From DATJFQ01 sp035495555 (GTDB taxonomy: Bacteria > Acidobacteriota > Vicinamibacteria > Vicinamibacterales > 2-12-FULL-66-21), in the NCBI GenBank assembly GCA_035495555.1, contig DATJFQ010000005.1, positions 1 through 42,939 of the forward strand: a stretch of DNA of 42,939 nt, given 5' to 3'. The position numbers were made by a program, and so were the translations under genes. Positions within the stretch are counted from its first letter, which is position 1, and each line of letters starts with the position of its first letter. The notes below the pieces were generated by a model, which was not told the DNA's origin, did no database searches, and saw nothing but the letters and a program-made list of their open reading frames with translations. Positions 32,763 to 40,770 of this stretch are shown here, piece after piece.

Positions 32763-33458
32763 CTGCCGCACCTGCGTTTCATCAAAGACCGGCGAGGTTA
32801 CGAGAGCACGGCGATCCTGCAGCCGAGGCGCCGCGGCGCGAAAGGTCAGCGAATTCTTTATTACTTCCGTACGCCCCCGTCCGTCCGCGTCGGCCGGAGC
32901 GCGATCGACGAGGACGCCATCCGCCTGATCGAGGAAGCCAATCCGGACGTTCAGTTCGACTGGCCGCGTATTCTCAAGCAGGCTCCGGAAGCCCGGAGCG
33001 CCGACGATGATGTCGCGCCTCCGCAGCGTCCGCGCCCTGAACGATCACCCGAGCGGCGGACGCAGGCGTCCCGTCGTGCGGAGCCCGCGCCGGCCCAGCC
33101 GCCGTTCGCTATCGAGCCCGCGCAGCAGATTTCCGATCCTGTCGAGCCGGGTGATCGCAGCGCTGACGACGCCTCCGAGCCCCAGCCGCAAGGAGCGGCG
33201 TTCCAGCGGCTCGGGGCCGAAGCGCTCGCGCGCCTCCGCGCCCGGTACGCCGAGATCATGGCGCGCATCGGCGAGCGGCAGGGAGACGAGGCGGAGCGGG
33301 AGGAGCTGAAAGCACGCGCCGAGCGTCTAAATCCCGATAACTGGGTGACGGAAGCCGACGTCGACGAAGGGCTCGAACAGTATGAGGCGGTCTACGAAAG
33401 CCTTCGCGCGGTCGTCGGTCACGCGCGCAAACGGCGCGACCGCAACGCGCAGGCGTAA
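32763..33458 (+). CDS. conserved-looking acidobacterial protein with inferred CTG start
   Basis: 231 aa. In the same frame as the preceding gene and directly after its TAG stop, an open frame of 232 codons contains no ATG, GTG or TTG before about residue 75. The N terminus reads (M)PHLRFIKDRRGYESTAIL, then ILYYFRTPPSVRVGR and AIRLIEEANPDVQFDWPRIL, a compact, protein-like domain. A Pro/Arg-rich linker and an acidic helical C terminus follow (LNPDNWVTEADVDEGLEQY, then KRRDRNAQA). CTG 32763 is inferred as the start: GAGGA lies nine bases upstream inside the preceding gene. Alternatives are TAG readthrough making a fusion, or a missed start. The function is unknown; it is probably coupled to the nuclease-like gene. 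Confidence 0.6.
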   Translation: MPHLRFIKDRRGYESTAILQPRRRGAKGQRILYYFRTPPSVRVGRSAIDEDAIRLIEEANPDVQFDWPRILKQAPEARSADDDVAPPQRPRPERSPERRTQASRRAEPAPAQPPFAIEPAQQISDPVEPGDRSADDASEPQPQGAAFQRLGAEALARLRARYAEIMARIGERQGDEAEREELKARAERLNPDNWVTEADVDEGLEQYEAVYESLRAVVGHARKRRDRNAQA

Positions 33459-33538
33459 CCCGCCTTCTCGATTGCGCGAAACGTCCGACGCGCGCGCGAC
33501 GCAGGACCGATCCGCCGTAACCCGTTCCGATGTCTGGG

Positions 33539-33544
33539 TATAAT
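33539..33544 (+). promoter_or_regulatory. TATAAT box of leaderless VWFA-related gene
   Basis: A perfect TATAAT ends six bases before ATG 33551, and no purine-rich ribosome site is present. No good -35 is seen at 16-18 bp. The predicted transcription start is the A of ATG. Confidence 0.55.
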
Positions 33545-33550
33545 TCTCTT

Positions 33551-34843
33551 ATGCGTCTTGATTCGACCTGGCGGAAGCTGTCGCTTGCCGTGGGCCTCCT
33601 CGCGTGTGGCGCCGTCGCGCTCCCGAGCGCACAAGCGCCCGCCCAGCAGCCGCCGGGGGCGCCGCTGTCCTCGTCGCAAGTCATCCGGCGCAGCGTCGAC
33701 CTGGTCACGAGTGATGTCATCGTCCGCGACGACAAAGGCGCATTCGTCCCCGATCTGAACAAATCCGATTTCGAGGTCTACGAAGACGGCGTCAAGCAGG
33801 ACATCGTCAGCTTCGTGTTGACGCACGGCGGACGCGTGCTGAACGCGGACACGGGGGCGCCGCCGGTTGCGCCGCAGGAAGGCATCCTTCTGCCGCCGAC
33901 GCGGCCGACCAGCGACGCCTCGGGGCGAATCTTTCTGATCTTCGTCGACGACCTGCATCTGGACTTCCGCAACACCGGACGCATCCGCGACCTGTTCAAG
34001 AAGATCGAGAAAGAGCTGGTGCACGACGGCGACATGTTCGGGATCGTGTCGTCGGGCCCGTCTTCGATTGCGATCGACATGACGTACGACCGCAAGCGGC
34101 TGGACGAGGCGATGAGCAAGATTGCCGGCAACGGCCTCAAGCCGTCGGACATCATCGACGTGCCGCAAGGCTCGCAGGGTCCACCGGAAGTCCGGTATCG
34201 CGCGCACGTGGCGTTCTCGACGGTGAACGACATCCTCACGCGGCTCGAGCAGGTCCACAACCGTCGCAAGGCGTTCATCTGGGTGAGCAACGGCTACGAC
34301 TTCGATCCGTTCGCGCAGTCCCGCGCGAAAGCGGAAGCGGATCGGAATTCGACGGGGCAGCAGACCGACGCCAACGGCCAGCCAATCAACGATACGGATC
34401 CGTTCTCGAGCGACACGAACAACAACGAGTTCGCCGCGGCCGATCTGGCGCAGGAGCTTGCCGAAGTCACCCGTCACGCGAACCGTGCCAACGCGACGAT
34501 CTACACGATCGATCCACGCGGGCTCGTCGGCGGGCCGGATCTCGACGAGAACGTCGACCCGGTCGAGTGGCAGGATTACGTACGCGAAACGCAGACGAGC
34601 CTTCGCGTACTCGCCGAGCAGACCGGCGGCATCGCGGTCGTCAATCAGAACGATTTCGATCGCGCGCTGAAGAAGATCGATTCCGAGACGAGCGACTATT
34701 ACGTGCTCGGCTACTACTCGTCGAATCCGGATCCGCTCAAGCGGCGCCGCCGCATCGAGATTCGCGTCTCGCGGCCGGGCAAGTACACGCTGAACTACCG
34801 CCAGGAGTACATCCTCAAGCCGCCGCCGAAAACGTCGCGATAG
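33551..34843 (+). CDS. VWFA-related Acidobacterial domain protein
   Basis: 430 aa secreted protein. A signal peptide spans about residues 1-28 (LSLAVGLLACGAVALPSAQA). It is followed by VDLVTSDVIVRDDKGAFVPD and SDFEVYEDGVKQDI, the mark of the TIGR03436-type family. A von Willebrand A-like fold (FLIFVDDLHLDFRNTGRI) follows, where DDLHLDF replaces the classical MIDAS. Then come ANRANATIYTIDPRG and DYYVLGYYSSN near the end. The family is expanded in Acidobacteriota and its role is unknown. ATG 33551 is chosen because TATAAT lies directly before it. The stop is followed by an inverted word array. Confidence 0.9.
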   Translation: MRLDSTWRKLSLAVGLLACGAVALPSAQAPAQQPPGAPLSSSQVIRRSVDLVTSDVIVRDDKGAFVPDLNKSDFEVYEDGVKQDIVSFVLTHGGRVLNADTGAPPVAPQEGILLPPTRPTSDASGRIFLIFVDDLHLDFRNTGRIRDLFKKIEKELVHDGDMFGIVSSGPSSIAIDMTYDRKRLDEAMSKIAGNGLKPSDIIDVPQGSQGPPEVRYRAHVAFSTVNDILTRLEQVHNRRKAFIWVSNGYDFDPFAQSRAKAEADRNSTGQQTDANGQPINDTDPFSSDTNNNEFAAADLAQELAEVTRHANRANATIYTIDPRGLVGGPDLDENVDPVEWQDYVRETQTSLRVLAEQTGGIAVVNQNDFDRALKKIDSETSDYYVLGYYSSNPDPLKRRRRIEIRVSRPGKYTLNYRQEYILKPPPKTSR

Positions 34844-34844
34844 T

Positions 34845-34926
34845 GAATTGCAGATTGTAGATTGCTGATTGCAGATGCCGAAAATCTTCAATCAATCTGC
34901 AATCCGCCATCTCAAATCTGCAATTC
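34845..34926. repeat. 82-bp array bounded by perfect 12-bp inverted repeats
   Basis: GAATTGCAGATT (34845-34856) begins two bases after the VWFA stop codon, and its exact reverse complement AATCTGCAATTC (34915-34926) ends the array. A nested 10-bp pair, GATTGCAGAT / ATCTGCAATC, lies at 34867-34876 / 34895-34904. The extended -10 of TonB receptor 2 starts eight bases later. It could act as a terminator hairpin for the upstream gene. Confidence 0.9.
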
Positions 34927-34933
34927 TGCGAAG

Positions 34934-34942
34934 TGTTATAAT
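34934..34942 (+). promoter_or_regulatory. extended -10 promoter of TonB receptor 2
   Basis: TGTTATAAT is a perfect extended -10 (TGnTATAAT). The region where a -35 would lie is the end of the inverted array. The predicted leader is about 47 nt and carries CTGGAG before the start. Confidence 0.6.
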
Positions 34943-34995
34943 CCCGCCGCTCTTCTTCCACCTGAACGTCCGTTAATACTCTGGAGAACGACGTG

Positions 34996-37900
34996 ATGAA
35001 ATTGCGTAGCAAGGCTGGCTGGAGCCTGCCGGCGGTGCTGTGCCTCGCGCTTTTCTGGGCGGTGAGCGCCGCGGCGCAGACCGTGACGACCGGAAATATT
35101 TCGGGGACCGTGACAGACACGCAGGGCGGTGTGCTGCCCGGCGCAACTGTTACGGCGACCCACACGCCGACGGGGACGAACTACGAGGGGGTGACCGGGG
35201 CGGATGGCCGGTTCAGCATCCTCAACGTGCGCGTCGGGCCGTATACGGTAGCCGTCAATATGAGCGGCTTCAAACCTGAGAAGCAGGAGAACGTCGACGT
35301 ACAGCTTGGCGCCGAGAAGACCGTCGACTTCAAGCTGCAGGTCGCGAGCGTCAGCGAAACGGTCGACGTTGTCGCGGAGGCGCCGCCGATCGATCTGTCG
35401 CGCGCGGGCACCGCCGACAACATTTCGAACCAGGTGAAGGAAACGCTCCCGACGATCACCCGCAGCCTCACCGACATCGTCCGCATCAATCCTTTGTTCA
35501 ACACGTTCGGCGGTGGATCCGGCGCCGACACGGCGACCGTCGTCTCGGTCGCGGGCAACAGCTACCGCTACAACTCGCTGCAGATTGACGGCGCCGCGAA
35601 CAACGACCTGTTCGGGCTGGCGAGCTCCGCCGGCGTGCCCGGCGGCACGGCGGAAACGCAGCCGGTCAGCCTCGACGCGGTCCAGGAAATCCAGTTGGTC
35701 GTGTCGCCCTATGACGTCCGTCAGGGTGGGTTCTCCGGCGGCGGCATCAATGCGATCACCAAGAGCGGCACGAACAATCTGCACGGCACGGGGTTTTACC
35801 AGGCGCGCAATCAGGACTGGGTCGGCAAGGGCGTCACGAATACCAAGATCTCGACGCTCAAGGACAAGCAGGGCGGCTTCGGCATCGGCGGTCCCGCGGT
35901 GAAGAACAAAGCGTTCTACTACGCGAACCTCGAGTGGGCGCGCAAGACCCGGCCGACAGGATTTTCGGTCGGCGCGACCGGTGTGCAGTTCACGCAGCCC
36001 GCGCTCTTCCAGCGCTACGTCGACGACCTCGAGAACATCTATCACTACACGCCCGGCGACAATCCCGGCGGCGAGTTCCCGAAGGCGACCAACAGCAACA
36101 AGTACTTCTTCCGGGGAGACTTCAACGTCGCCAAGGGACACCAGCTCACGATCCGCAACAACAACATCGACGCGCTGAACGACATCAGCAGCGTCTCGTC
36201 GACCTCGTTCCGGACGCCCGACGCCTACTACCGGTACGTCAGCAAGACGAATTCGACCGTTGGCCAGCTGAACTCGCAATTCGGCAAGGGCGTCAACGAA
36301 TTCCGTCTCACCTATACGCGCGTGCGAGATCACCGCGAGAGCCCGATCGGCAACACGCCATTCCCGCAGGTGACGGTGACGCTCGCGCCTGGCGTGACGG
36401 TGGTCTCCGGCACGGAGCAGTTCTCAGGCAAGAACGCCATCGACCAGGACATCGTCGAGCTGAACGACGCCTATACGCTCCTGAAAGGGAAGCACACGCT
36501 CACGGTCGGGACGCACAACGAGTTCCTGAACCTGAGCAACCTCTTCATCCGCGATTTCTACGGCACCTACAACTTCTCCAGCCTCGAGAACTTCGAGGCG
36601 GGTCTCGCCCAGCAGTACGACCACAGCTTCTCGGCGACGAGCGATCCGAACCAGCGTGCCGCCTTCAAGGTGCGGCAGTGGGGCTTCTACGCCGGTGATC
36701 AGTGGCGCCTCACGCCCTCTTTGACCATGACGTATGGCCTGCGTGTCGACGCGCCGCGCTTCCCCGAGAAGCCGCGCGCAAACCCGATTTCGGTTGCGAA
36801 CTTCGGCTACTCGACCGATGTCGTGCCCAACGGCATGGAGTGGTCGCCGCGACTCGGTTTCAACTACGCGCTGAACGACAGGGGCACCCAGCAGGTGCGC
36901 GGCGGTCTCGGGCTCTTCACCGGCCGTCCGGCGTACGTCTGGATCTCGAACCAGTACGGCAACACCGGTCTCGACTTCACCCGAATCGGGGCGAGCTTCA
37001 ACTCGAACAATAAGATTCCGTTCATCACAGACCCGAACAGTCAGCCGCTGACGGTAAGCGGCGCGGCGGCGGGCTCGTTCACGAACGAGATCGACGTCAT
37101 CGACCCGAATTTCAAGTTCCCGTCGGTGTTGCGCGGCAACGTCGGCTACGACCACACGCTCCCGTACGGTTTCATCGGCACCGCCGATTTCGTCTGGTCG
37201 AAGACGATGGAGGACATCAAGTACCAGAACCTGAACTTCGCCGCGATTCCGGGCGTGACCGGCGTCGGCGGCCGCCCGTTCTTCGCGCGTCAGTTCGCAT
37301 CGTTGAGCGACGTCATCCTGCTGCAGAACACGACGCAAGGGTATTCCTGGAACATCGCCTACCAGGTGCGGCGTCCGTTCGCGCACGGCGTGTTCGTGCA
37401 GGGGTCGTATTCGTACGGCCGCGCGAAGAGCATCATGGACGGAACGTCGGACCAGGCGGCCTCGAACTGGGGCAACGTCTATGTGCCGGGAGATCCAAAC
37501 AACCCGCCGCTGGCGACGTCGATCTTCGATCCGGGTCACCGCGTCACGCTGTCCGCGTCATATGACATGCCCTTCGCCAAGGCGGTGCAGCCGGTCGTCA
37601 GCGTCGTTTACACAGGCATCACGGGCCGCCCGTACACCTACACGTACAGCCGCGACGTCAACGGGGACAACCGCGGGTTCAATGACCTGCTCTACATTCC
37701 GACCGCGTCCGATCCCATCACGTACACGGGCGGCACGTATCAGGACTTCATCAATTCGCTGAGCAGTTGTGCGCAGGGCTACGTCGGCGAAATCATTCCG
37801 CGCAACGCCTGCCGCGGGCCGTGGACGAACACGCTCGACGGCCGCTTCGCGGTGCAGCTCCCATACAAGAAGTACCGCACCGAGGTGACGCTCGACGCGT

Positions 37901-38121
37901 TCAACCTGATCAATCTGTTCGATCGCAATAAGGGGCAGGTGCAGTACGTCTCGTTCGGCCAGATCTCGCAGCCGGCCACGGTGCCGACCTCGGTGACCGC
38001 CACGGCGCCGCTGACGGGCTACAACATTTCGACGCTCGTCAGCCCGACGTTCACGACGTTCCTCCGCGACGACCTGCGGTCGCGGTGGCAGCTGCAGTTG
38101 GGGGTTCACCTTCGGTTCTGA
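34996..38121 (+). CDS. TonB-dependent receptor, Oar-like
   Basis: 1041 aa outer-membrane receptor. A signal peptide ends near residue 29 (FWAVSAAAQ). A carboxypeptidase-regulatory-like domain covers about 33-115 (GTVTDTQGGVLPGATVTAT, VRVGPYTVAVNMSGF). A plug region follows (QIDGAANNDLFGLASS, GGINAITKSGTNNLHG), then a barrel to the terminal Phe of LQLGVHLRF. It is about the size of TonB receptor 1 but clearly a different paralogue. ATG 34996 has CTGGAG nine bases upstream; the GTG one codon earlier is less likely. A strong hairpin follows the stop. Confidence 0.92.
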   Translation: MKLRSKAGWSLPAVLCLALFWAVSAAAQTVTTGNISGTVTDTQGGVLPGATVTATHTPTGTNYEGVTGADGRFSILNVRVGPYTVAVNMSGFKPEKQENVDVQLGAEKTVDFKLQVASVSETVDVVAEAPPIDLSRAGTADNISNQVKETLPTITRSLTDIVRINPLFNTFGGGSGADTATVVSVAGNSYRYNSLQIDGAANNDLFGLASSAGVPGGTAETQPVSLDAVQEIQLVVSPYDVRQGGFSGGGINAITKSGTNNLHGTGFYQARNQDWVGKGVTNTKISTLKDKQGGFGIGGPAVKNKAFYYANLEWARKTRPTGFSVGATGVQFTQPALFQRYVDDLENIYHYTPGDNPGGEFPKATNSNKYFFRGDFNVAKGHQLTIRNNNIDALNDISSVSSTSFRTPDAYYRYVSKTNSTVGQLNSQFGKGVNEFRLTYTRVRDHRESPIGNTPFPQVTVTLAPGVTVVSGTEQFSGKNAIDQDIVELNDAYTLLKGKHTLTVGTHNEFLNLSNLFIRDFYGTYNFSSLENFEAGLAQQYDHSFSATSDPNQRAAFKVRQWGFYAGDQWRLTPSLTMTYGLRVDAPRFPEKPRANPISVANFGYSTDVVPNGMEWSPRLGFNYALNDRGTQQVRGGLGLFTGRPAYVWISNQYGNTGLDFTRIGASFNSNNKIPFITDPNSQPLTVSGAAAGSFTNEIDVIDPNFKFPSVLRGNVGYDHTLPYGFIGTADFVWSKTMEDIKYQNLNFAAIPGVTGVGGRPFFARQFASLSDVILLQNTTQGYSWNIAYQVRRPFAHGVFVQGSYSYGRAKSIMDGTSDQAASNWGNVYVPGDPNNPPLATSIFDPGHRVTLSASYDMPFAKAVQPVVSVVYTGITGRPYTYTYSRDVNGDNRGFNDLLYIPTASDPITYTGGTYQDFINSLSSCAQGYVGEIIPRNACRGPWTNTLDGRFAVQLPYKKYRTEVTLDAFNLINLFDRNKGQVQYVSFGQISQPATVPTSVTATAPLTGYNISTLVSPTFTTFLRDDLRSRWQLQLGVHLRF

Positions 38122-38127
38122 TTGCAC

Positions 38128-38163
38128 GAGGCCCGGCCGGTTCTTCGAGGACGGCCGGGCCTC
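38128..38163 (+). terminator. hairpin terminator after TonB receptor 2
   Basis: GAGGCCCGGCCG and CGGCCGGGCCTC form a perfect 12-bp stem with a 12-nt loop, six bases after the stop codon. No T tract follows; a word array starts at the next base. Confidence 0.65.
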
Positions 38164-38266
38164 GGAATCCCTTATCCCTCATCCCCAATCCTCGAATCCC
38201 TCATCCAGAATCCCGAATCCCGAATCCCTATCCTCGAATCCCCGAATCCTCAATCCCGGATCCCTA
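38164..38266. repeat. CGAATCCC word array
   Basis: About 12 degenerate copies of (C)GAATCCC/TATCCC/CATCCC words with short gaps, all in one orientation, immediately after the terminator hairpin. The following 140 bp to 38407 hold no gene, only a direct repeat of TTATCGG and a CTCCCG/CGGGAG pair. Confidence 0.8.
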
Positions 38267-38407
38267 GATCGCTCCCGCGAAGTCTGGCGTTATCGGGAGC
38301 TAAGTCTCCTTATCGGCAGACTCCGCCGGCCGCGGGTTGACTAGACCGTTGTCGCTCACAGTCGGCCTGAAGCGACGCCCGGAAAACCGGCCACCGAAAA
38401 ACCAGGG

Positions 38408-38489
38408 GCTGGAAACTGATGACTGGGAACTGGGAACTGGAAACTGGGGACGCGGAACTGTCGACTGCTAACTGGCGACTGCTAACTGG
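38408..38489. repeat. ACTGGnAA word array
   Basis: About nine copies of GGAAACTG/GGGAACTG/GCTAACTG words, all in one orientation, just beyond the stop of the small lipoprotein gene (minus strand). The ACTGG word is also used at 6.0 kb. Confidence 0.8.
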
Positions 38490-38499
38490 TTCGCCGGGT

Positions 38500-38715
38500 T
38501 CAGCTCGCTTGTGCGACTGGAGTGAGGGGGGTCTGTACGCCGTAACGTGCCGGCGCGAGCGTGTGGTTGCGTCGGTGAGCCGAGTGCATGCAGCCCGGTC
38601 CCTTTTCCTCCACGTAGATCACTTCACGGTGTGTCGCGACCTCGCGATAACGGCCTGTCACGCAGCCGCATGACAGCGTGGTGAAGCCAAGCAAGCGAAC
38701 CAGACTGCTCATCAT
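38500..38715 (-). CDS. small putative lipoprotein
   Basis: 71 aa. MMSSLVRLLGFTTLSCGCVT reads as a lipoprotein signal with a lipobox-like LSCGC. The mature part YREVATHREVIYVEEKGP, then CMHSAHRRNHTL, has paired Cys/His but no known motif. GGGAGAGGACC lies directly before ATG ATG, which supports translation. No family is recognised. Confidence 0.5.
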   Translation of the reverse strand: MMSSLVRLLGFTTLSCGCVTGRYREVATHREVIYVEEKGPGCMHSAHRRNHTLAPARYGVQTPLTPVAQAS

Positions 38716-38868
38716 AGGTCCTCTCCCGACCTGCGAAGATGATGAGCAATCCTCGTACCGCTGAGGTCCTGCTGATTTGTGCAGAATGACGGCCGGAAAT
38801 CGACCGCCTCACCCGGCCCGCACACTGGCTGTTCGCGATCGTTGAATTGACGGCACCAACGCGTTGGA

Positions 38869-39396
38869 TCAGTGGCTCGCCGCGTCTTCCCGGAGCGCAG
38901 TGAAGCGCTCGAGGTCCTGCTGTCGCTGCCGGGCGGCGCGTGTGCGCGCTGTGCCGATGTGGAAGGCGAGCAGCAGGTGCAGGAGTCCCGCGACGACGAT
39001 TTCCGGGGTGGCGCCGCCAAGACCAACGGGCAGGAAATTCAGCGCGGTGGCGACGAGGAACAGCCCGCTGAAGAGGGCATCGCCCCCTTTGCCGGGGAAG
39101 CGCTGCCCGAATGCCATCGCCACGTGTTCCCATCCGCCCTGGTCTTCGTGGAACACCTGGATGTACCGGCCAATCCGCTCGACGTTGACGTGCAGTGCGT
39201 AGATGGCCTCGAACCCCGCGGCCAGCACCACGAGCGGAACCAGCGCGGCGATCGGTAGCGCGACAGCCGCGGTTGTGGCGATCGCGACCGCTGCCCAGAT
39301 ACCGAGTGTGACGGGCAGCAGAATCATACGCGCCGTACCCCGCTCGCGAATCGTCGCGCGCAGCGCTTCAAATTCGTAATCGGAATGGTCTTTCAC
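38869..39396 (-). CDS. four-helix membrane protein of unknown function
   Basis: 175 aa. A charged N terminus (KDHSDYEFEALRATIRERGT) is followed by hydrophobic segments LLPVTLGIWAAVAIATTAAV, LPIAALVPLVVLAAGFEAIY, ALFSGLFLVATALNFLPVGL and IVVAGLLHLLLAFHI. An intervening loop has HVNVERIGRYIQVFHEDQGG. The C terminus is basic and cytoplasmic. GTG 39396 is chosen because upstream codons fall in the repeat array. No family is recognised. It is divergent from the carboxypeptidase gene. Confidence 0.65.
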   Translation of the reverse strand: MKDHSDYEFEALRATIRERGTARMILLPVTLGIWAAVAIATTAAVALPIAALVPLVVLAAGFEAIYALHVNVERIGRYIQVFHEDQGGWEHVAMAFGQRFPGKGGDALFSGLFLVATALNFLPVGLGGATPEIVVAGLLHLLLAFHIGTARTRAARQRQQDLERFTALREDAASH

Positions 39397-39442
39397 GTCA
39401 GTAAAGGTATCAAGACCTCGCCCCGGCCGCACCAACGATGAT

Positions 39443-39516
39443 GAAGCACCGAGCACCCGGCACGAAGCACCGAGCACCAAGCACCGCGCGCGAAGCGCGC
39501 CGCCGCGAAGCGCGCC
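39443..39516. repeat. GAAGCACCGAGCACC words plus CGCGCGAAGCGCG palindromes
   Basis: Three or four copies of a GAAGCACCGAGCACC word are followed by two CGCGAAGCGCG palindromic units. The same palindrome and the AGCACCC words recur together at 41.03-41.10 kb. The array sits in the 312-bp divergent spacer between the membrane protein and the carboxypeptidase. Confidence 0.75.
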
Positions 39517-39576
39517 CGACCTCAGCTGGTACGCCTATTGAGTACCGCAGCAGATGACGATAGTGCGGGTACGGCG

Positions 39577-39599
39577 CCGGCCGCGCCCGCCGCGGCCGG
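39577..39599. other. GC hairpin upstream of the carboxypeptidase promoter
   Basis: CCGGCCGCG / CGCGGCCGG form a 9-bp stem with a 5-nt loop, 13 bp before the -35 box. It could insulate the promoter or bind a regulator; the role is unknown. Confidence 0.45.
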
Positions 39600-39612
39600 G
39601 TTACATAAGTGG

Positions 39613-39641
39613 TTGCATCCATGGGGGGTTGTTGGTACACT
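39613..39641 (+). promoter_or_regulatory. promoter of the D-Ala-D-Ala carboxypeptidase gene
   Basis: TTGCAT, a 17-bp spacer and TACACT fit a housekeeping promoter (four of six matches in each box). The leader to the GTG start is about 60 nt and ends with CACGGAGG. Confidence 0.55.
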
Positions 39642-39708
39642 CCTCTGGTTCCACCACCCATCCAACCGGTTGCTCCCAGCCGACCGCTTGGCGATCCACG
39701 GAGGCTTC

Positions 39709-40770
39709 GTGCGCCTGATCCGTTCCGTTTTGGCCGTTCGTCTTGTCGCGACGCTGCTGGGCGTCTCGCTGTGTTGTGCTGCGCCCGCCTTGGCCGCGCA
39801 GAAGAAAACCACCCATCGGTCGTCTACGACCACTAAAAAGAAAACGGCGTACTCCGCCACCGCTTCCAAGGCGCGCCGGTCGCGCCTGGCCTCCGCGCGT
39901 GCGTCCGCGAAAGCTCGTGAAGCCACCCGCCTGAGAGCCCTCGCGCAACTGCGCGAGGCGATGACGCCGCACTTCAAGGAAGACCCGACCAGCGGCGAGA
40001 TGGTGCCCGACGTCCAGGCGGCCGCCGCGATCGTTTTCGACCCCGAAACCGGCAAGATTCTCTACGAGGAAAACGCCAAAGACCAGCGCTCGATCGCGAG
40101 CATCACCAAAGTGATGACGGCGCTCGTGTTCCTCGAAGACAACCCGGACCTCACGCAGGACATCACGATCGAGCGGAGCGACGTTTACGCCGCCTCCACG
40201 ACGTATCTGAAGGCGAACGATCACATCACCTACAGCGAACTGCTGCACCTGATGCTCATCGCGTCCGACAACGCGGCCGCGCGCGCGCTCGCGCGCACGT
40301 CGCACGGCGGCACGGCGTCGTTCGTCGAGCGCATGAACGAAAAGGCGATCGAGCTCGGGCTCGACACGACAAGTTTTTCGGATCCCTCCGGTCTCAACCC
40401 CAACAACGTCTCTTCCGCCTGGGATCTGTCGCACCTCATTTCGTTTGCGGCAAGCGACGAGCGGATCGCGTCGATCATGCGCACGCCGGAATACACGGTG
40501 ACGACCAACCGCCGGCAGATTCCCATCCACAGCACGAACCACCTGCTGCGCGCGGGCGACGTGCAGGTGATGGGCGGCAAGACGGGATTCATCTCGAAGG
40601 CCGGCTATTGCCTGGCGACGCTGCTCAAGCTGCCGCAGATGGACACGCCGCTGGCATTCGTGGTGCTCGGCGCGCACTCGAACAACGGCCGCTTCTGGGA
40701 GACGCGCCACCTGTTCGACTGGCTGAACGAGAAGGCCGGCCTGGTCGCGTCGAAGGAAGGCTCGAAATAG
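39709..40770 (+). CDS. D-alanyl-D-alanine carboxypeptidase (peptidase S11, PBP5-like)
   Basis: 353 aa periplasmic enzyme that trims peptidoglycan pentapeptides. A signal peptide spans residues 1-30 (VLAVRLVATLLGVSLCCAAP). It is followed by an unusually long Lys/Arg/Ala/Ser-rich linker (about 31-85) before the catalytic domain. The active-site motifs are complete: Ser131-Ile-Thr-Lys134, Ser186-Asp-Asn188 and Lys291-Thr-Gly293. GTG 39709 has CGGAGG six bases upstream and begins the signal; a longer frame from 39538 would read through the promoter. A C-terminal amphipathic anchor is not evident. Confidence 0.93.
   Translation: MRLIRSVLAVRLVATLLGVSLCCAAPALAAQKKTTHRSSTTTKKKTAYSATASKARRSRLASARASAKAREATRLRALAQLREAMTPHFKEDPTSGEMVPDVQAAAAIVFDPETGKILYEENAKDQRSIASITKVMTALVFLEDNPDLTQDITIERSDVYAASTTYLKANDHITYSELLHLMLIASDNAAARALARTSHGGTASFVERMNEKAIELGLDTTSFSDPSGLNPNNVSSAWDLSHLISFAASDERIASIMRTPEYTVTTNRRQIPIHSTNHLLRAGDVQVMGGKTGFISKAGYCLATLLKLPQMDTPLAFVVLGAHSNNGRFWETRHLFDWLNEKAGLVASKEGSK

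Noticed and set aside
34936..36333. 465-codon minus-strand frame opposite TonB receptor 2
   Set aside because: Antisense shadow; no domain or ribosome site.
38268..38400. Possible riboswitch or small RNA
   Set aside because: Only a 6-bp CTCCCG/CGGGAG pair and a TTATCGG direct repeat were found; no known aptamer pattern and no downstream same-strand gene nearby.
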